Positions 42,550 to 52,233 of a stretch of 64,000 nt of DNA are shown here, one piece after another. The position numbers were made by a program, and so were the translations under genes. A model generated the notes under the pieces. That model had not been told where the DNA came from. It saw only the letters and a program-made list of their open reading frames with translations, and made no database searches. Source of the DNA: Oceanospirillaceae bacterium (GTDB lineage: Bacteria; Pseudomonadota; Gammaproteobacteria; Pseudomonadales; Balneatricaceae); assembly GCA_013215445.1 (NCBI GenBank), contig JABSRA010000006.1:1-64000 (forward strand). The letters run 5' to 3'. Position 1 is the first letter of the stretch, and the number at the start of each line of letters is the position of its first letter.

Positions 42550-44235
42550 CTACTGGTTAGGCTTGATGGATAAGAGGTTCAACAAACGCTCGGGGTTGCC
42601 TGGATGGATAACCGGGTTGCCACCGGGATTATCGGCGCTAAAGAATCCAGAAAATCTAGCGGTGTTGTACTGGTACCACTTAGGGTTGTTAAAGACTGGG
42701 ATATAAGGGGTGTTTTCAGCGACGATATACTGCACCTTATCCATGATACTTTTCTGCAGGGAGGCATCGTTAGTGGCATAGAATTTATCCAGCTGCGCAT
42801 CTAGTTCAGGGGTAGAAAAACGCGTTGAGGAGAAGCGTGTCAGGTTTTTATGTCGACTGTGCAGCGCTGTCTCATACTGGCGGTGGGGGGTAATACCGGT
42901 AAAATAAGCATTGATGCCCGCATCGTAACTACCATCGATTAACCCTTGCGTCCAAGCGGCAGCTTCGGGAGTGGAGACTTTGGCGTCGATGCCAATTTCC
43001 TGCAGACCCTCTACCGCTATCTGCACAGTATTTACCCAGTCTGTCCAGCCATTGGGCACTATAATATCAAATTTGATCGCGCTGCCATCGCTATTTTGCA
43101 GCTTGCCATCGCCATTGATATCTTTAAAACCGCTCTTGTCGAGTAGCGTTTTAGCCGCCTCGATATTTAATTTAGTGTACTGACCAAAATCGGCCTGCGC
43201 TTGCTCATTGTTCCAGGCATGATAACCACGCCCCAGACCAGATGCGTAGTCATTGAGCGTTGGGTAACCGTAACCTGCCACATTCACCATCGCGTCACGG
43301 TCCATCGCCATCGACATCGCGCGGCGGAAACCTAAATTATTGAACGCTTGTTTGTTACCGGCATTTTTTGATTCTAAATTAAAGTTAAATGCCACCATGG
43401 AACCACCGGGGAACCAATATTTATGATTGTCGGCATCTTTGGCGACATAGGTTTTCTCGATGTCAGGTAGAAACGAGCCAAACCAGTCTAACTCACCTTT
43501 TTGCGCGGCAGCCAAGGTTTGATCATTATTACCCAGTTGCGGAAGCTTCAAACAATCCACCGCCAAATTGGCGTTATCCCAGTAGTGCGGGTTGCGACAC
43601 TGTATGTACACTCGTTCGGTAAAACGTTTGACCACCGTCATTGGCCCGGTACCGACTGGCGTTTCGTTGGTAAAGGTCACAGGATCTTTTATATTGCGCC
43701 AGATGTGTTCGGCAATCACCGGAGCTTTAACTATTTTGTAGGCCGCGGCGGCGTTTGCCTGTTTCAAATTAAATTTAATGGTATGGCTATCGACCACTTC
43801 ATAGCTATCAATAATTCCCCATACCGCTTGAATATCAAGCGCCTTGTGCTCTTTGGCAAGATCCATTGAATAAGCGACATCTTGTGCATCAAATGCCTCA
43901 CCATCGGACCACTTAACTCCTTTACGTAAATTAAAAGTCAGTGTTTTAAGGTCATCCGAATAAGAGTACCCTTCGGCGAGGCGATAATAGGCTTTGCCGC
44001 CTTTCATCGCATTGAAGATGATTAAGGGCTCGTAGACAAATTCTTGGGTGGTCGGCAATTTGGTAGTCTGATTGAACGGGTTAAAATTCTTTACCCAAGC
44101 TGTGACTTGGCGTGGCACAATGACCAGTTCAGAGTCGGTGCTGGCCATGGCGATTGTCGGTGCGAGTGCCACTGCTGAAATGGCTGCGCTTACGATGCTT
44201 GCGAGTAATAATTTTTTCACTGAAGATATCCTCAT
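42550..44235 (-). CDS. Extracellular solute-binding protein (SBP_bac_5), probable chitobiose-binding protein
   Basis: 561 residues, close to the Vibrio chitin-oligosaccharide binding protein (about 556). Signal peptide of about 32 residues ending TIAMA. Family-5 markers include EPLIIFNAMKGGKAYYRLAEGYSYSDDLKTLTFNLRKGVKWSDGEAFDAQDV. In Vibrio this protein both feeds the transporter and holds ChiS inactive when no ligand is bound. The ChiS-like gene nearby makes the same role likely here; a plain peptide-binding function is the alternative. Confidence 0.85.
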   Translation of the reverse strand: MRISSVKKLLLASIVSAAISAVALAPTIAMASTDSELVIVPRQVTAWVKNFNPFNQTTKLPTTQEFVYEPLIIFNAMKGGKAYYRLAEGYSYSDDLKTLTFNLRKGVKWSDGEAFDAQDVAYSMDLAKEHKALDIQAVWGIIDSYEVVDSHTIKFNLKQANAAAAYKIVKAPVIAEHIWRNIKDPVTFTNETPVGTGPMTVVKRFTERVYIQCRNPHYWDNANLAVDCLKLPQLGNNDQTLAAAQKGELDWFGSFLPDIEKTYVAKDADNHKYWFPGGSMVAFNFNLESKNAGNKQAFNNLGFRRAMSMAMDRDAMVNVAGYGYPTLNDYASGLGRGYHAWNNEQAQADFGQYTKLNIEAAKTLLDKSGFKDINGDGKLQNSDGSAIKFDIIVPNGWTDWVNTVQIAVEGLQEIGIDAKVSTPEAAAWTQGLIDGSYDAGINAYFTGITPHRQYETALHSRHKNLTRFSSTRFSTPELDAQLDKFYATNDASLQKSIMDKVQYIVAENTPYIPVFNNPKWYQYNTARFSGFFSADNPGGNPVIHPGNPERLLNLLSIKPNQ

Positions 44236-44460
44236 TAATTTATTTTTGTAATAATTTTCTTCAACTTCCTAGTGACTGAATCGACATAACCGTTAAATCT
44301 TTTGTTATCGACCAGCAAACTTAATGTTTTTTGCCGATACCCACATCGACGACATTAACTTAGCAGTTAGCGACGCCAAGAACGAAGCTTTATCTGTTGT
44401 CAATTTCGTTAACAAGCCAAATATTTACGTTATTAATAATAATTTATATTTTAATATCAA

Positions 44461-45492
44461 TTAGTTATATTTATTCAACAATTCCCATACTGCTGCCATG
44501 GTCGCCGCTGGATCAGGGTCCAACTGACGTTTAAAGGCAGCCACCTTGGCACTTTGCAACGCGAGTCGCGCTAGTGATTTTGCGCCAAGTGGCACTAATT
44601 TCTCATGCCACAAGTACCAATCTTGCGGCTCTCCATGGCAGGACAGCACCAGATCTACTCCTGCCTGCTGAACTTGTTGACAGCGGTCGGCGATCGCTCC
44701 AGTAAGGCTCTCCATATAGACACAGTCTGAAATCAATACGCCTTCAAAACCAATGCGCTGGCGAATGATTTTCTCAACCACCGCTTTAGAAACACTGGCA
44801 GGAAGTGCATCGCAAGCGGCATAGACAACATGGGAAACCATCGCCCAGGGGCAGTGATTCAATTGCCTAAAAGGTAAAAAATCACTCTCGTCTAACTCCT
44901 GCAGCGAGTGTTCCACCACAGGTCGCGTCAAGTGGCTATCCTCCATCGCTCTGCCGTGTCCTGGAATATGTTTGATCATCGGTGTAATACCCGATTCCAT
45001 AAACCCAGCGATAATTTGCTCACCCATGGCAGTGACCCGCTGCGCATCTGTGCCGAAACTACGATCGGAGATAACCTCGGAGGCCCCGCTAAAACAGAGA
45101 TCTATCACGGGGCCACAATTGGCATTAAAGCCGGCACTGGCCATATCCGACGCCAGCGCTCTGGCACAGCGGCGCATGGTGGACTGTGCCAAGGCAAAAT
45201 CTCGCTCGAGCAGCGCATGAAATTTCCCATATATTGGATATCTAGGCCAATCTGGCCCTTCCAAATGCTGGATCCGCCCCCCTTCTTGATCAGTGGTAAT
45301 AATTGCATCTTCGCGACCAACCGCTTCGCGAAATTGCTCATTGAGTCGGGTTATCTGCTGGCGAGAGGTCACATTGCGGCGCATCACCATCAGACCGTAA
45401 GGTTTAATTTCTCGCAGGGCAGTAAGTTGTTGCGGGGTAAATTCAGTGCCTTGAAACCCTAAGACCAAGGGCGATTGATGATCCATACTCAC
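44461..45492 (-). CDS. nagZ: Beta-N-acetylhexosaminidase NagZ (GH3)
   Basis: 343 residues, the usual NagZ size, with no signal peptide, so cytoplasmic. Motifs: TTDQEGGRIQHL, SDRSFGTD, KHIPGHGRAMEDSHLTRP (general acid His) and LISDCVYMESLTGA, whose Asp is the nucleophile. NagZ removes terminal N-acetylglucosamine from muropeptides or chitobiose. It is upstream of the chitobiose transporter genes on the same strand (225-base gap), fitting hydrolysis of imported chitobiose. Cell wall recycling is the alternative role. Confidence 0.92.
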   Translation of the reverse strand: MSMDHQSPLVLGFQGTEFTPQQLTALREIKPYGLMVMRRNVTSRQQITRLNEQFREAVGREDAIITTDQEGGRIQHLEGPDWPRYPIYGKFHALLERDFALAQSTMRRCARALASDMASAGFNANCGPVIDLCFSGASEVISDRSFGTDAQRVTAMGEQIIAGFMESGITPMIKHIPGHGRAMEDSHLTRPVVEHSLQELDESDFLPFRQLNHCPWAMVSHVVYAACDALPASVSKAVVEKIIRQRIGFEGVLISDCVYMESLTGAIADRCQQVQQAGVDLVLSCHGEPQDWYLWHEKLVPLGAKSLARLALQSAKVAAFKRQLDPDPAATMAAVWELLNKYN

Positions 45493-45776
45493 CTCTATAT
45501 TTGTGATTATTTTCGGTTTTAATAGCCATTAATATCAAATATATAGCGGGGTAGTTCAACTTATTTGTACGACAATATCTGCAAAACTGACGTTAAAATC
45601 GTTAAATCAGCGTCGATCTATGCAATGGACTTAATTTAAAGAGTCAATTTCGCTAATTTTTACATTTAATTGACGAAATACTGATTTTTTATCGCTTGAG
45701 GCCCATATCTACTTCAGATAATTTGCAGCTCGATTAAAAACAGGTAGTATATTCAATAAAAAATAACTGGAAAATT

Positions 45777-48700
45777 ATGTTTAATTTTTTCGCCAACATT
45801 GGTTATCGCAGTAAATTGAGCTGGGCATTTTTACTCCTTTCTATTATTCCTATTGCCGGCATTGGTATTTTTTTCCAACATTCTTTCTCACAAAATATCG
45901 AAGAACATGTTTTCGATAAGCTTGTCTCTATCCGCGACAGTAAAAAGAGTGAGATCAGTCAATACCTCAACAGTGTCAATGCTCGGGCAAAACTGTACTC
46001 CACTGGCAACCATGTACGTTATAGCATCAGTCCTTTTTCAGGATTTTCCTATGGTTTTGAGTGGATAGACAAAGACCCCCAGCAAGGTGCTAAAAAATTG
46101 CTAGAAGCACAGCGCAGCGGCAAAGGATTCTATAGTTTAAGCTCAAAATTTCACGCTCAAAATGATGGTTATGCCGGCGTCCATAATAGGTTTGATCCCG
46201 ATTACCAAGATTTTGTTAAATCGTCTATCTTCAGTAATATTTTACTGCTAACCCCCGGCGGTCAAGTGGTCTACTCCACTGCAAAGCTGGGTTATTTCAG
46301 CCATAACATCCAAAATAAAGCGCTACTCGACAGCCCGGTAGCTAAAATTTACCAACGCTTACAACAAAGGGTTCAAGCCGGTGATCGACTCAATACAATG
46401 GTCGAATTTATTGATTTTTCTTGGGACAAACAAACCTCTCAAGTGGTCGCTTATCTCGCCTACCCGGTGATTCAGCACAATAGATTTAGCGGGACCATCT
46501 TGTTTGCGCTGCCCACTGATTTATTGAGTATTATCACCAGTCGAAGAAACGGCTTAGGTAAAACCGGCGAAGCTTATGTGTTTGGTGCCGATTCACTACC
46601 GCGCAGTCAATTGGCCGCCTTTGCTGGCAACCCTGAGAAGTTTCGCCTTGCGGATCTCTATCGACGGGCAGAACAGCTAACACTACCTGCTGTAAGCCTG
46701 GCGCTAAAGGGGATTCCCTCGCAGATAAAAACTATCAATTACCTCAACACAGCCACCTTAACCGCCTTCGATAATATTCATTTTCTGGGGGTTAACTGGG
46801 CGTTAATCGTCGAAATTAGCGCCGCTGAGGCACTGCAAAAAAGTGTCTATTTTACTAATTTAGTCATAGCTCTCGCGGTGTTGATGATCTTTTTTATCGC
46901 CGTTATTGTCTACTATTTAGCCGATTCTATCACCCGGCCCTTAAACGCCTTAATGCTGGCGACTGAAATGGTCTCAAAAGGCGACCTCAATCATCCGATA
47001 AGGGGTAGCAGTCGCAGTGACGAGCTGGGTAGCTTAGCCCGAAGCTTTCTGACCATGCAGCAATCTATTCGCTATCAACTGGATGAAATTAAAGACGTTA
47101 ACAATGAACTTGAAGAAAAAGTTGACACTATCGAGCAGCAAAATTTAGAGTTGCAAGCGGCCGATAAACTCAAAGATGAATTCCTCGCCAATACCTCTCA
47201 TGAACTGCGCACACCTTTACACGGTATTATTGGTATGGTCGAATCTCTGCTTGACGGGGCGGCGGGGGAGTTTAATAAAATACAACAAAATCAACTAGGC
47301 ATGGTAAAAAATTCGGCGCATCGATTGGCGATGCTGGTCGATGACCTGCTAGATTTTCATAAAATGCGCCACCATCAATTACGCATCGATATTCAAGCCA
47401 TTGAAGTAAAGATGCTGGTCAATCACGTCATCGAATTATCCAAACATTTGATCGCGGGCAAACCTCTGACCATTAATATGCAGATCCCATCCGATCTACC
47501 TAGAGTGCTCGCCGACCCCACCAGGTTTGAGCAAGTTTTATACAATTTGCTGGGCAATGCGATTAAATATAGCCAGGCTGGCACTATTGTGATCAGCGCC
47601 AGCCTTCAAGGTAAATACTTGTTATTTAAAGTCACGGACACGGGCATAGGTATCAAGCAGTCAGAGCAAGCGCATATTTTTAAACCCTTTGAGCAGGCTG
47701 ATGGCGGTATCACCCGCAAGATCGGTGGCAGTGGCTTAGGCCTGGCTATCAGTAAGCAGTTGGTCGAGTTGATGCAGGGCAAGATGCACTTGATCTCCGA
47801 GTTGGGGAAGGGGTCTACTTTCTCCTTCCAACTGCCGTTATCCGATGATGACAGCCCGCCTTGCACCGATCACCAAGCAGCGGAATTTTCTGTTATTCAA
47901 CTACTGCAGTCGCCGTTAATTCAACAGAGCTACAGTGCTGACTCCAGTGCCAGTTACAGCAGTGAATTGTTTGAGGCCTCGGGCGAGACGGTATTAGTGG
48001 TAGATGACGAACAGATCAACCTACAAATACTACAAAATCACTTGTCGCTGGTCGGTTATCGGGTGTTAGTCGCCAGTGATGCGCAGCAGGCCTACGCCCA
48101 GTTAGCTGCGCATAAACCGGCATTGATCATCTTAGATGTAATGTTACCTGAGATCAGTGGCTTCGACATCGCCCGTAAAATTCGCGAAGAATACGACCTG
48201 TATGAGTTACCAATATTGATGTTGACTGCCAGAGCGCAAATTGGCGATTTGGTCGAGGGATTTAACAGCGGCGCCAACGATTATGTGATTAAGCCTTTTT
48301 TAAAGGACGAGTTACTCTCCAGAGTGCGCACTTTGCTGGAAGCGAGCCAGGCACAGGCGAGGTTAAAAGAAAACCAACAGTTAAAAGCAGAAGTTGCCCG
48401 GCGTTTGGAGACAGAGCAAGAGTTGCGAAATTCGCAGCAAAGAATGTTAAAAATGCTCGATAACATTGAAGATGCGATCATCACTTTCAATAACTTTGAT
48501 CAAATCTCCTTCATCAATAAAGCCGCCATTATACAGTTGGGTTTTACTGGGGAAGAGATGATAGGCAAGAGCATTGAGCTGATTATTGATAATACACAAA
48601 TTGTCAAAATTCGTCAGCGGATGCTCCACAGAGATCGTGATGCAATGCAATTGCAGATCGCAGCGGGCGATGCAACTAGCTTGCAGATCAACGCTTATAT

Positions 48701-49208
48701 CACCCGAGTGGCCGGTTTTAGCTCTGACGATCTGGCAATAATTTTGCATCAGGTCAGTGCAACACCAGCCCAGGTAAACTTAGGCGCTATTGAAAGCGCC
48801 CTGTCAATAAGTCAGAGCACTCGCCCTTTAACTGCCGCATCCGAGCAACAAGGACAAGAGCAGCGCATCGCCTATCGCCAATTAGTTGTGAATACGATGC
48901 ACGACTCACTCGAACTCTGGAAGCTTGCCAGTAGAATGGGTAAAATAGAGCTGGCCGAGCAAAGTAATATTTGGCGGGTTTATATGGATCGATCCTCCCA
49001 ACAGACCCGCACTTTAGACAAATACTTTCTCGAGCAAACACTGCCAAATAATCCTCGCTGGCGGGATGTATTGCGCACGGGTAACTACGTACTTAAATAT
49101 ATTGAAGCGCTGGAAAACACAGAGCTTAAAACTCAATTAAAGGCAGATGAACGCCACCTCAGGCTAGCTCAAAAACTGCCACTACTGAAACACCACCTAG
49201 GAAAATAG
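45777..49208 (+). CDS. chiS: ChiS-like hybrid sensor kinase (chitin sensor)
   Basis: 1143 residues, near the 1129 of Vibrio ChiS. Membrane segments are at about 12-32 and 358-382 with a large periplasmic domain between them. Then HAMP, HisKA with His475 (NTSHELRTPLHG), HATPase, receiver domain with Asp787 (LIILDVMLPEISGFD), a coiled stretch, a PAS-like domain (about 905-1000) and a C-terminal part (LASRMGKIELAEQ...YMDRSSQQTRTLDKYFLEQTLPNNPRWRDVLRTGNYVL) that resembles the ChiS DNA-binding domain. It would sense chitin oligosaccharide through the binding protein and switch on chitin genes. Confidence 0.85.
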   Translation: MFNFFANIGYRSKLSWAFLLLSIIPIAGIGIFFQHSFSQNIEEHVFDKLVSIRDSKKSEISQYLNSVNARAKLYSTGNHVRYSISPFSGFSYGFEWIDKDPQQGAKKLLEAQRSGKGFYSLSSKFHAQNDGYAGVHNRFDPDYQDFVKSSIFSNILLLTPGGQVVYSTAKLGYFSHNIQNKALLDSPVAKIYQRLQQRVQAGDRLNTMVEFIDFSWDKQTSQVVAYLAYPVIQHNRFSGTILFALPTDLLSIITSRRNGLGKTGEAYVFGADSLPRSQLAAFAGNPEKFRLADLYRRAEQLTLPAVSLALKGIPSQIKTINYLNTATLTAFDNIHFLGVNWALIVEISAAEALQKSVYFTNLVIALAVLMIFFIAVIVYYLADSITRPLNALMLATEMVSKGDLNHPIRGSSRSDELGSLARSFLTMQQSIRYQLDEIKDVNNELEEKVDTIEQQNLELQAADKLKDEFLANTSHELRTPLHGIIGMVESLLDGAAGEFNKIQQNQLGMVKNSAHRLAMLVDDLLDFHKMRHHQLRIDIQAIEVKMLVNHVIELSKHLIAGKPLTINMQIPSDLPRVLADPTRFEQVLYNLLGNAIKYSQAGTIVISASLQGKYLLFKVTDTGIGIKQSEQAHIFKPFEQADGGITRKIGGSGLGLAISKQLVELMQGKMHLISELGKGSTFSFQLPLSDDDSPPCTDHQAAEFSVIQLLQSPLIQQSYSADSSASYSSELFEASGETVLVVDDEQINLQILQNHLSLVGYRVLVASDAQQAYAQLAAHKPALIILDVMLPEISGFDIARKIREEYDLYELPILMLTARAQIGDLVEGFNSGANDYVIKPFLKDELLSRVRTLLEASQAQARLKENQQLKAEVARRLETEQELRNSQQRMLKMLDNIEDAIITFNNFDQISFINKAAIIQLGFTGEEMIGKSIELIIDNTQIVKIRQRMLHRDRDAMQLQIAAGDATSLQINAYITRVAGFSSDDLAIILHQVSATPAQVNLGAIESALSISQSTRPLTAASEQQGQEQRIAYRQLVVNTMHDSLELWKLASRMGKIELAEQSNIWRVYMDRSSQQTRTLDKYFLEQTLPNNPRWRDVLRTGNYVLKYIEALENTELKTQLKADERHLRLAQKLPLLKHHLGK

Positions 49209-49234
49209 CTGTGCCTTTGATCAAATGCAGTGCT

Positions 49235-51178
49235 TTACCCCAGCCCTCGACGGCGGTAATTGATGTTCAAGACGCTCAATAGCGGTAACTGATATTTAAT
49301 TAAATCATGGCGAAAACTAGGATAGTGTTTTTGCGCCGGCTGACTCCAACAAACTTCACTCAAGGCGATCATCCGGGGAAAAAGCTGATGCTCTACAATG
49401 CTTTTATCGTATAGATTTTCCGACCATAGGCAGCCTTGCACGCCGATGATATTGGCGCTAAATTCAGTGGGAAAACCCGGCGGAATGGGATTAAAACTGT
49501 AAGTGCTCTGCACATCGACACGCCCGTCGATCCAAGTCAGTCCCGGCTCATCCCAGTGCTCCGATTGGGCAATATCAAAATAACAATATTGGGCTGGGGA
49601 CATCACCACCTGATAGCCCCTCTTGGCGGCACTGAGCCCTGCGTCTACCCCTTTCCAACTGACTATATAGCCATCTTTGGCAATCTCTCCCTGTTCGGTC
49701 GCCTCTTCCCAAGCCCCCGTCTTTTTACCTAACTTAGCCAGCATGGCTTGCACTTTATTGAGAAAATAACTTTGTACTTGCTCGGTGGTGGTAAAACCAT
49801 GGCGTTGCATTAACTGCCCGATTAATGGGGATTTTTCCCAGCTCCCCGCGGGTCTTTCATCGGCACCGATATGAATGTATTGACTGGGAAATAGCTCTGC
49901 TACTTCACTGAAAACCGTCTCGAGAAAGACATATGTGGCCTCTAGAGCGGGATTTAGGCAATTATTTTGATAACCTTGCACTGACTTATACTCAGATTTA
50001 TCGGCAGGTTCCGATAGCTCGGGCAGCAGTTTTAACAGCGCGTAGCAGTGCCCGGGAATATCAATTTCTGGAATCACTTCGATATTTCTCGCCGCGGCAT
50101 AAGCGATCACTTCTCGCACTTGCTCAGGGCTATAATAGCCACCGCTGGCTGCAGCCGAACTGCCGTATTGAGGGGGCACCAACTCCCTGTATCCACGCTG
50201 GGAAATTTTTTGGCACAGCTGTGGCAGCGCCTTAATTTCAAGGCGCCACGCCTCGTCATCGACCAAGTGCCAGTGAAATTTGTTTAATTTATACAGCGCC
50301 ATTTGATTGAGTAAGCGCTTAATCTCCGCTACCGTGTAGTACACTCTGGCGGTATCTAAATGCTGCGCGCGCCAAATAAAACGCGGTGCATCGGTTATTA
50401 TGACTGCCGGCACCACCGCGGGATTCAGCACCGCTATCTGCCATAAGCTGATCAGGGCATGCTGCACCCCCTGAGAATCAGCGGCTCGGATTTTGACTCC
50501 AGCACTGCTAATCGATAGCTGATAAGCCTCTGGGGAAAATTCAGCGTCACACTCTATTTTCAGCGAAATACCCTGATTTAAATTGTTAAACAGCGGCTGT
50601 GACAGTGCAAAATCTTGTTCAATCGCGATTATATTGTGCCAGCAGTGTTTAAATTCTTTACTGGCAGTGCAGTTAAAACCAACGCTTAAGTCCAGGCTGT
50701 AATTTAGATGAGTGATATCCAGTGGCAGCGGAAAACAATTGAGTTGTCGACTGTTAATATCTTGGCTGTTAGTGCGTACCTCTGAGGGACTTGCTGCAGA
50801 GTCAACAAACGCTGCTCTGGCAGCGAGTTTCGCCCTCTTGTCATAAACTACCCTAGTGCAAATGTCATCTTTGACGATAAAAAAACCACAGGGCATGTCC
50901 GAGTATTGATTTAAAACAGCACTGACTTGGGCACTAAAACTCCATGCCTGTGCAGGCGCCAGTTCAATACTCTGTTCAGGCTCTAATTCAATATAGCTGC
51001 CCTGATGACGAAGCAACCTGACATTGTTAAATTTATCGGGGTTAAAAACGTAGATAAAAGTAAAGCAGAGTTTGTCGAGGGAAATTGGATTGGGGCTATT
51101 GTTGGTCAACGTAAAATTTAAGGCGGTAGTAGCCTTTAAACTGGCGGTGATGGTAATGTTCAGATCAAGCTTATTCAT
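49235..51178 (-). CDS. Beta-N-acetylhexosaminidase (GH20), cytoplasmic
   Basis: About 647 residues from ATG 51178 (MNKLDLNITITASL), which has AGGA 8 bases before it; the upstream ATG 51205 has no such site. No signal peptide is seen. A CHB_HEX-like N-terminal part precedes the catalytic barrel: LYKLNKFHWHLVDDEAWRLEI, PEIDIPGHCYALLKLLPEL and the Asp-Glu pair in HIGADERPAGSW. It cleaves N-acetylglucosamine from chitobiose-type substrates by substrate-assisted catalysis. It is convergent with chiS. Confidence 0.92.
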   Translation of the reverse strand: MNKLDLNITITASLKATTALNFTLTNNSPNPISLDKLCFTFIYVFNPDKFNNVRLLRHQGSYIELEPEQSIELAPAQAWSFSAQVSAVLNQYSDMPCGFFIVKDDICTRVVYDKRAKLAARAAFVDSAASPSEVRTNSQDINSRQLNCFPLPLDITHLNYSLDLSVGFNCTASKEFKHCWHNIIAIEQDFALSQPLFNNLNQGISLKIECDAEFSPEAYQLSISSAGVKIRAADSQGVQHALISLWQIAVLNPAVVPAVIITDAPRFIWRAQHLDTARVYYTVAEIKRLLNQMALYKLNKFHWHLVDDEAWRLEIKALPQLCQKISQRGYRELVPPQYGSSAAASGGYYSPEQVREVIAYAAARNIEVIPEIDIPGHCYALLKLLPELSEPADKSEYKSVQGYQNNCLNPALEATYVFLETVFSEVAELFPSQYIHIGADERPAGSWEKSPLIGQLMQRHGFTTTEQVQSYFLNKVQAMLAKLGKKTGAWEEATEQGEIAKDGYIVSWKGVDAGLSAAKRGYQVVMSPAQYCYFDIAQSEHWDEPGLTWIDGRVDVQSTYSFNPIPPGFPTEFSANIIGVQGCLWSENLYDKSIVEHQLFPRMIALSEVCWSQPAQKHYPSFRHDLIKYQLPLLSVLNINYRRRGLG

Positions 51179-51556
51179 CAATGAAATCCTATTAAAAATA
51201 GTCATTATCTTTAACCCAGCCTAGCCCAGTTGCAGATGCGGGAGTCTTCACAGACCACAACATTGAGGGTAGCGATTAGCGAGAATGATTTTATTAAACA
51301 TTTGATTGAAGCCGAAAAGATCATCGATGACTAAATTTAGAGATAATCTATTGTTACTACTTATTATTTTATTTATATTTGTATTTATCTACTAATAATT
51401 CTACTCGAATTAAGTTTAGTAACAAAGTGGTCAGCGGACATTTCTGTAGTATTGAGGTAAAAAATGACCATAAATAACACAGCATCAAGATCATTCTAGG
51501 TCGGCACTTACACGCAAATGGCATCACATCTGATTAACGCCGATGGCTTGGGAATT

Positions 51557-51722
51557 TATCACAAAAGCTAAGAATAATAACAGTAGCGCAAGGTATCGAA
51601 ACTGAGGAAGTCAAAAAATCCCTAAAAATCTTGGATGTGATATTTATCATGGATATTATTTTTCTAAACCGCTCAATAAAGAAAGTTTGAAAAAATATTT
51701 GCAAAATTATTTAATCGGCTAG
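51557..51722 (+). pseudogene. Decayed copy of the 3' end of the downstream GGDEF/EAL gene
   Basis: Matches 54341-54507 closely: ATCACAAAAGCTAA, then AACTGAGGAAGTCAAAAAA, TATTATTTTTCTAAACCGCT and AATTATTTAATCGGCTAG. It has a one-base loss in an A-run and other changes, so it is not translated. It covers only the last 55 codons of the EAL domain. The repeat copy c follows it exactly as copy d follows the intact gene. Confidence 0.88.
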
Positions 51723-51740
51723 GTCGTTCTTTAACCCTTT

Positions 51741-51846
51741 TGAGATAGGCACTTTTTAAAACCACTAACACCTATGTGCTTAATAATTTTCACTGGAGAA
51801 AATTGGCTCTCTGGATAAAGACATCAGACCCATGCAGGACACTCTT
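51741..51846 (+). repeat. Double-hairpin dispersed repeat, copy c
   Basis: Degenerate copy: TGAGATAGGCAC head, hairpin 1 lost (AATAATTTTCACT), hairpin 2 kept as GGAGA...TCTCTGG, and CAGACCCATGCAGG. About 75% like copy d by eye. The stretch 51847-52233 holds only the promoter region of the next gene. Confidence 0.75.
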
Positions 51847-52233
51847 ATTTTTTTATCATAAAGTGTTGCATTGAAAGGTTATCTGGTCATATAAGAGGAA
51901 TAAAAAATTCTGTGGTAAAGGAATATAATTCCTATAATATATAAGGATTTTCATCGACCTTAATTTGATAAAGAGCACTGTTAGAGCTACAGTTGTAGCG
52001 AAAGGCTACAATCTACATTTAGTACCACGTACTATTAAGGACCTGCGGATATCCAAGTGGTCACTGGGTTAATTGTATTCAGTCTACGGTCAGCTGGCTC
52101 TCAAGTTTATTGCCAAATGTGTCGGTTGTAGTGGGAATCTAGTATATTATGCTGCGCTCAATACTTATTAAAATTTAACCGGTTGCACTTATTCTATTCC
52201 TCCAGCAACAACCTATTACCTTAAAGGTATCAT

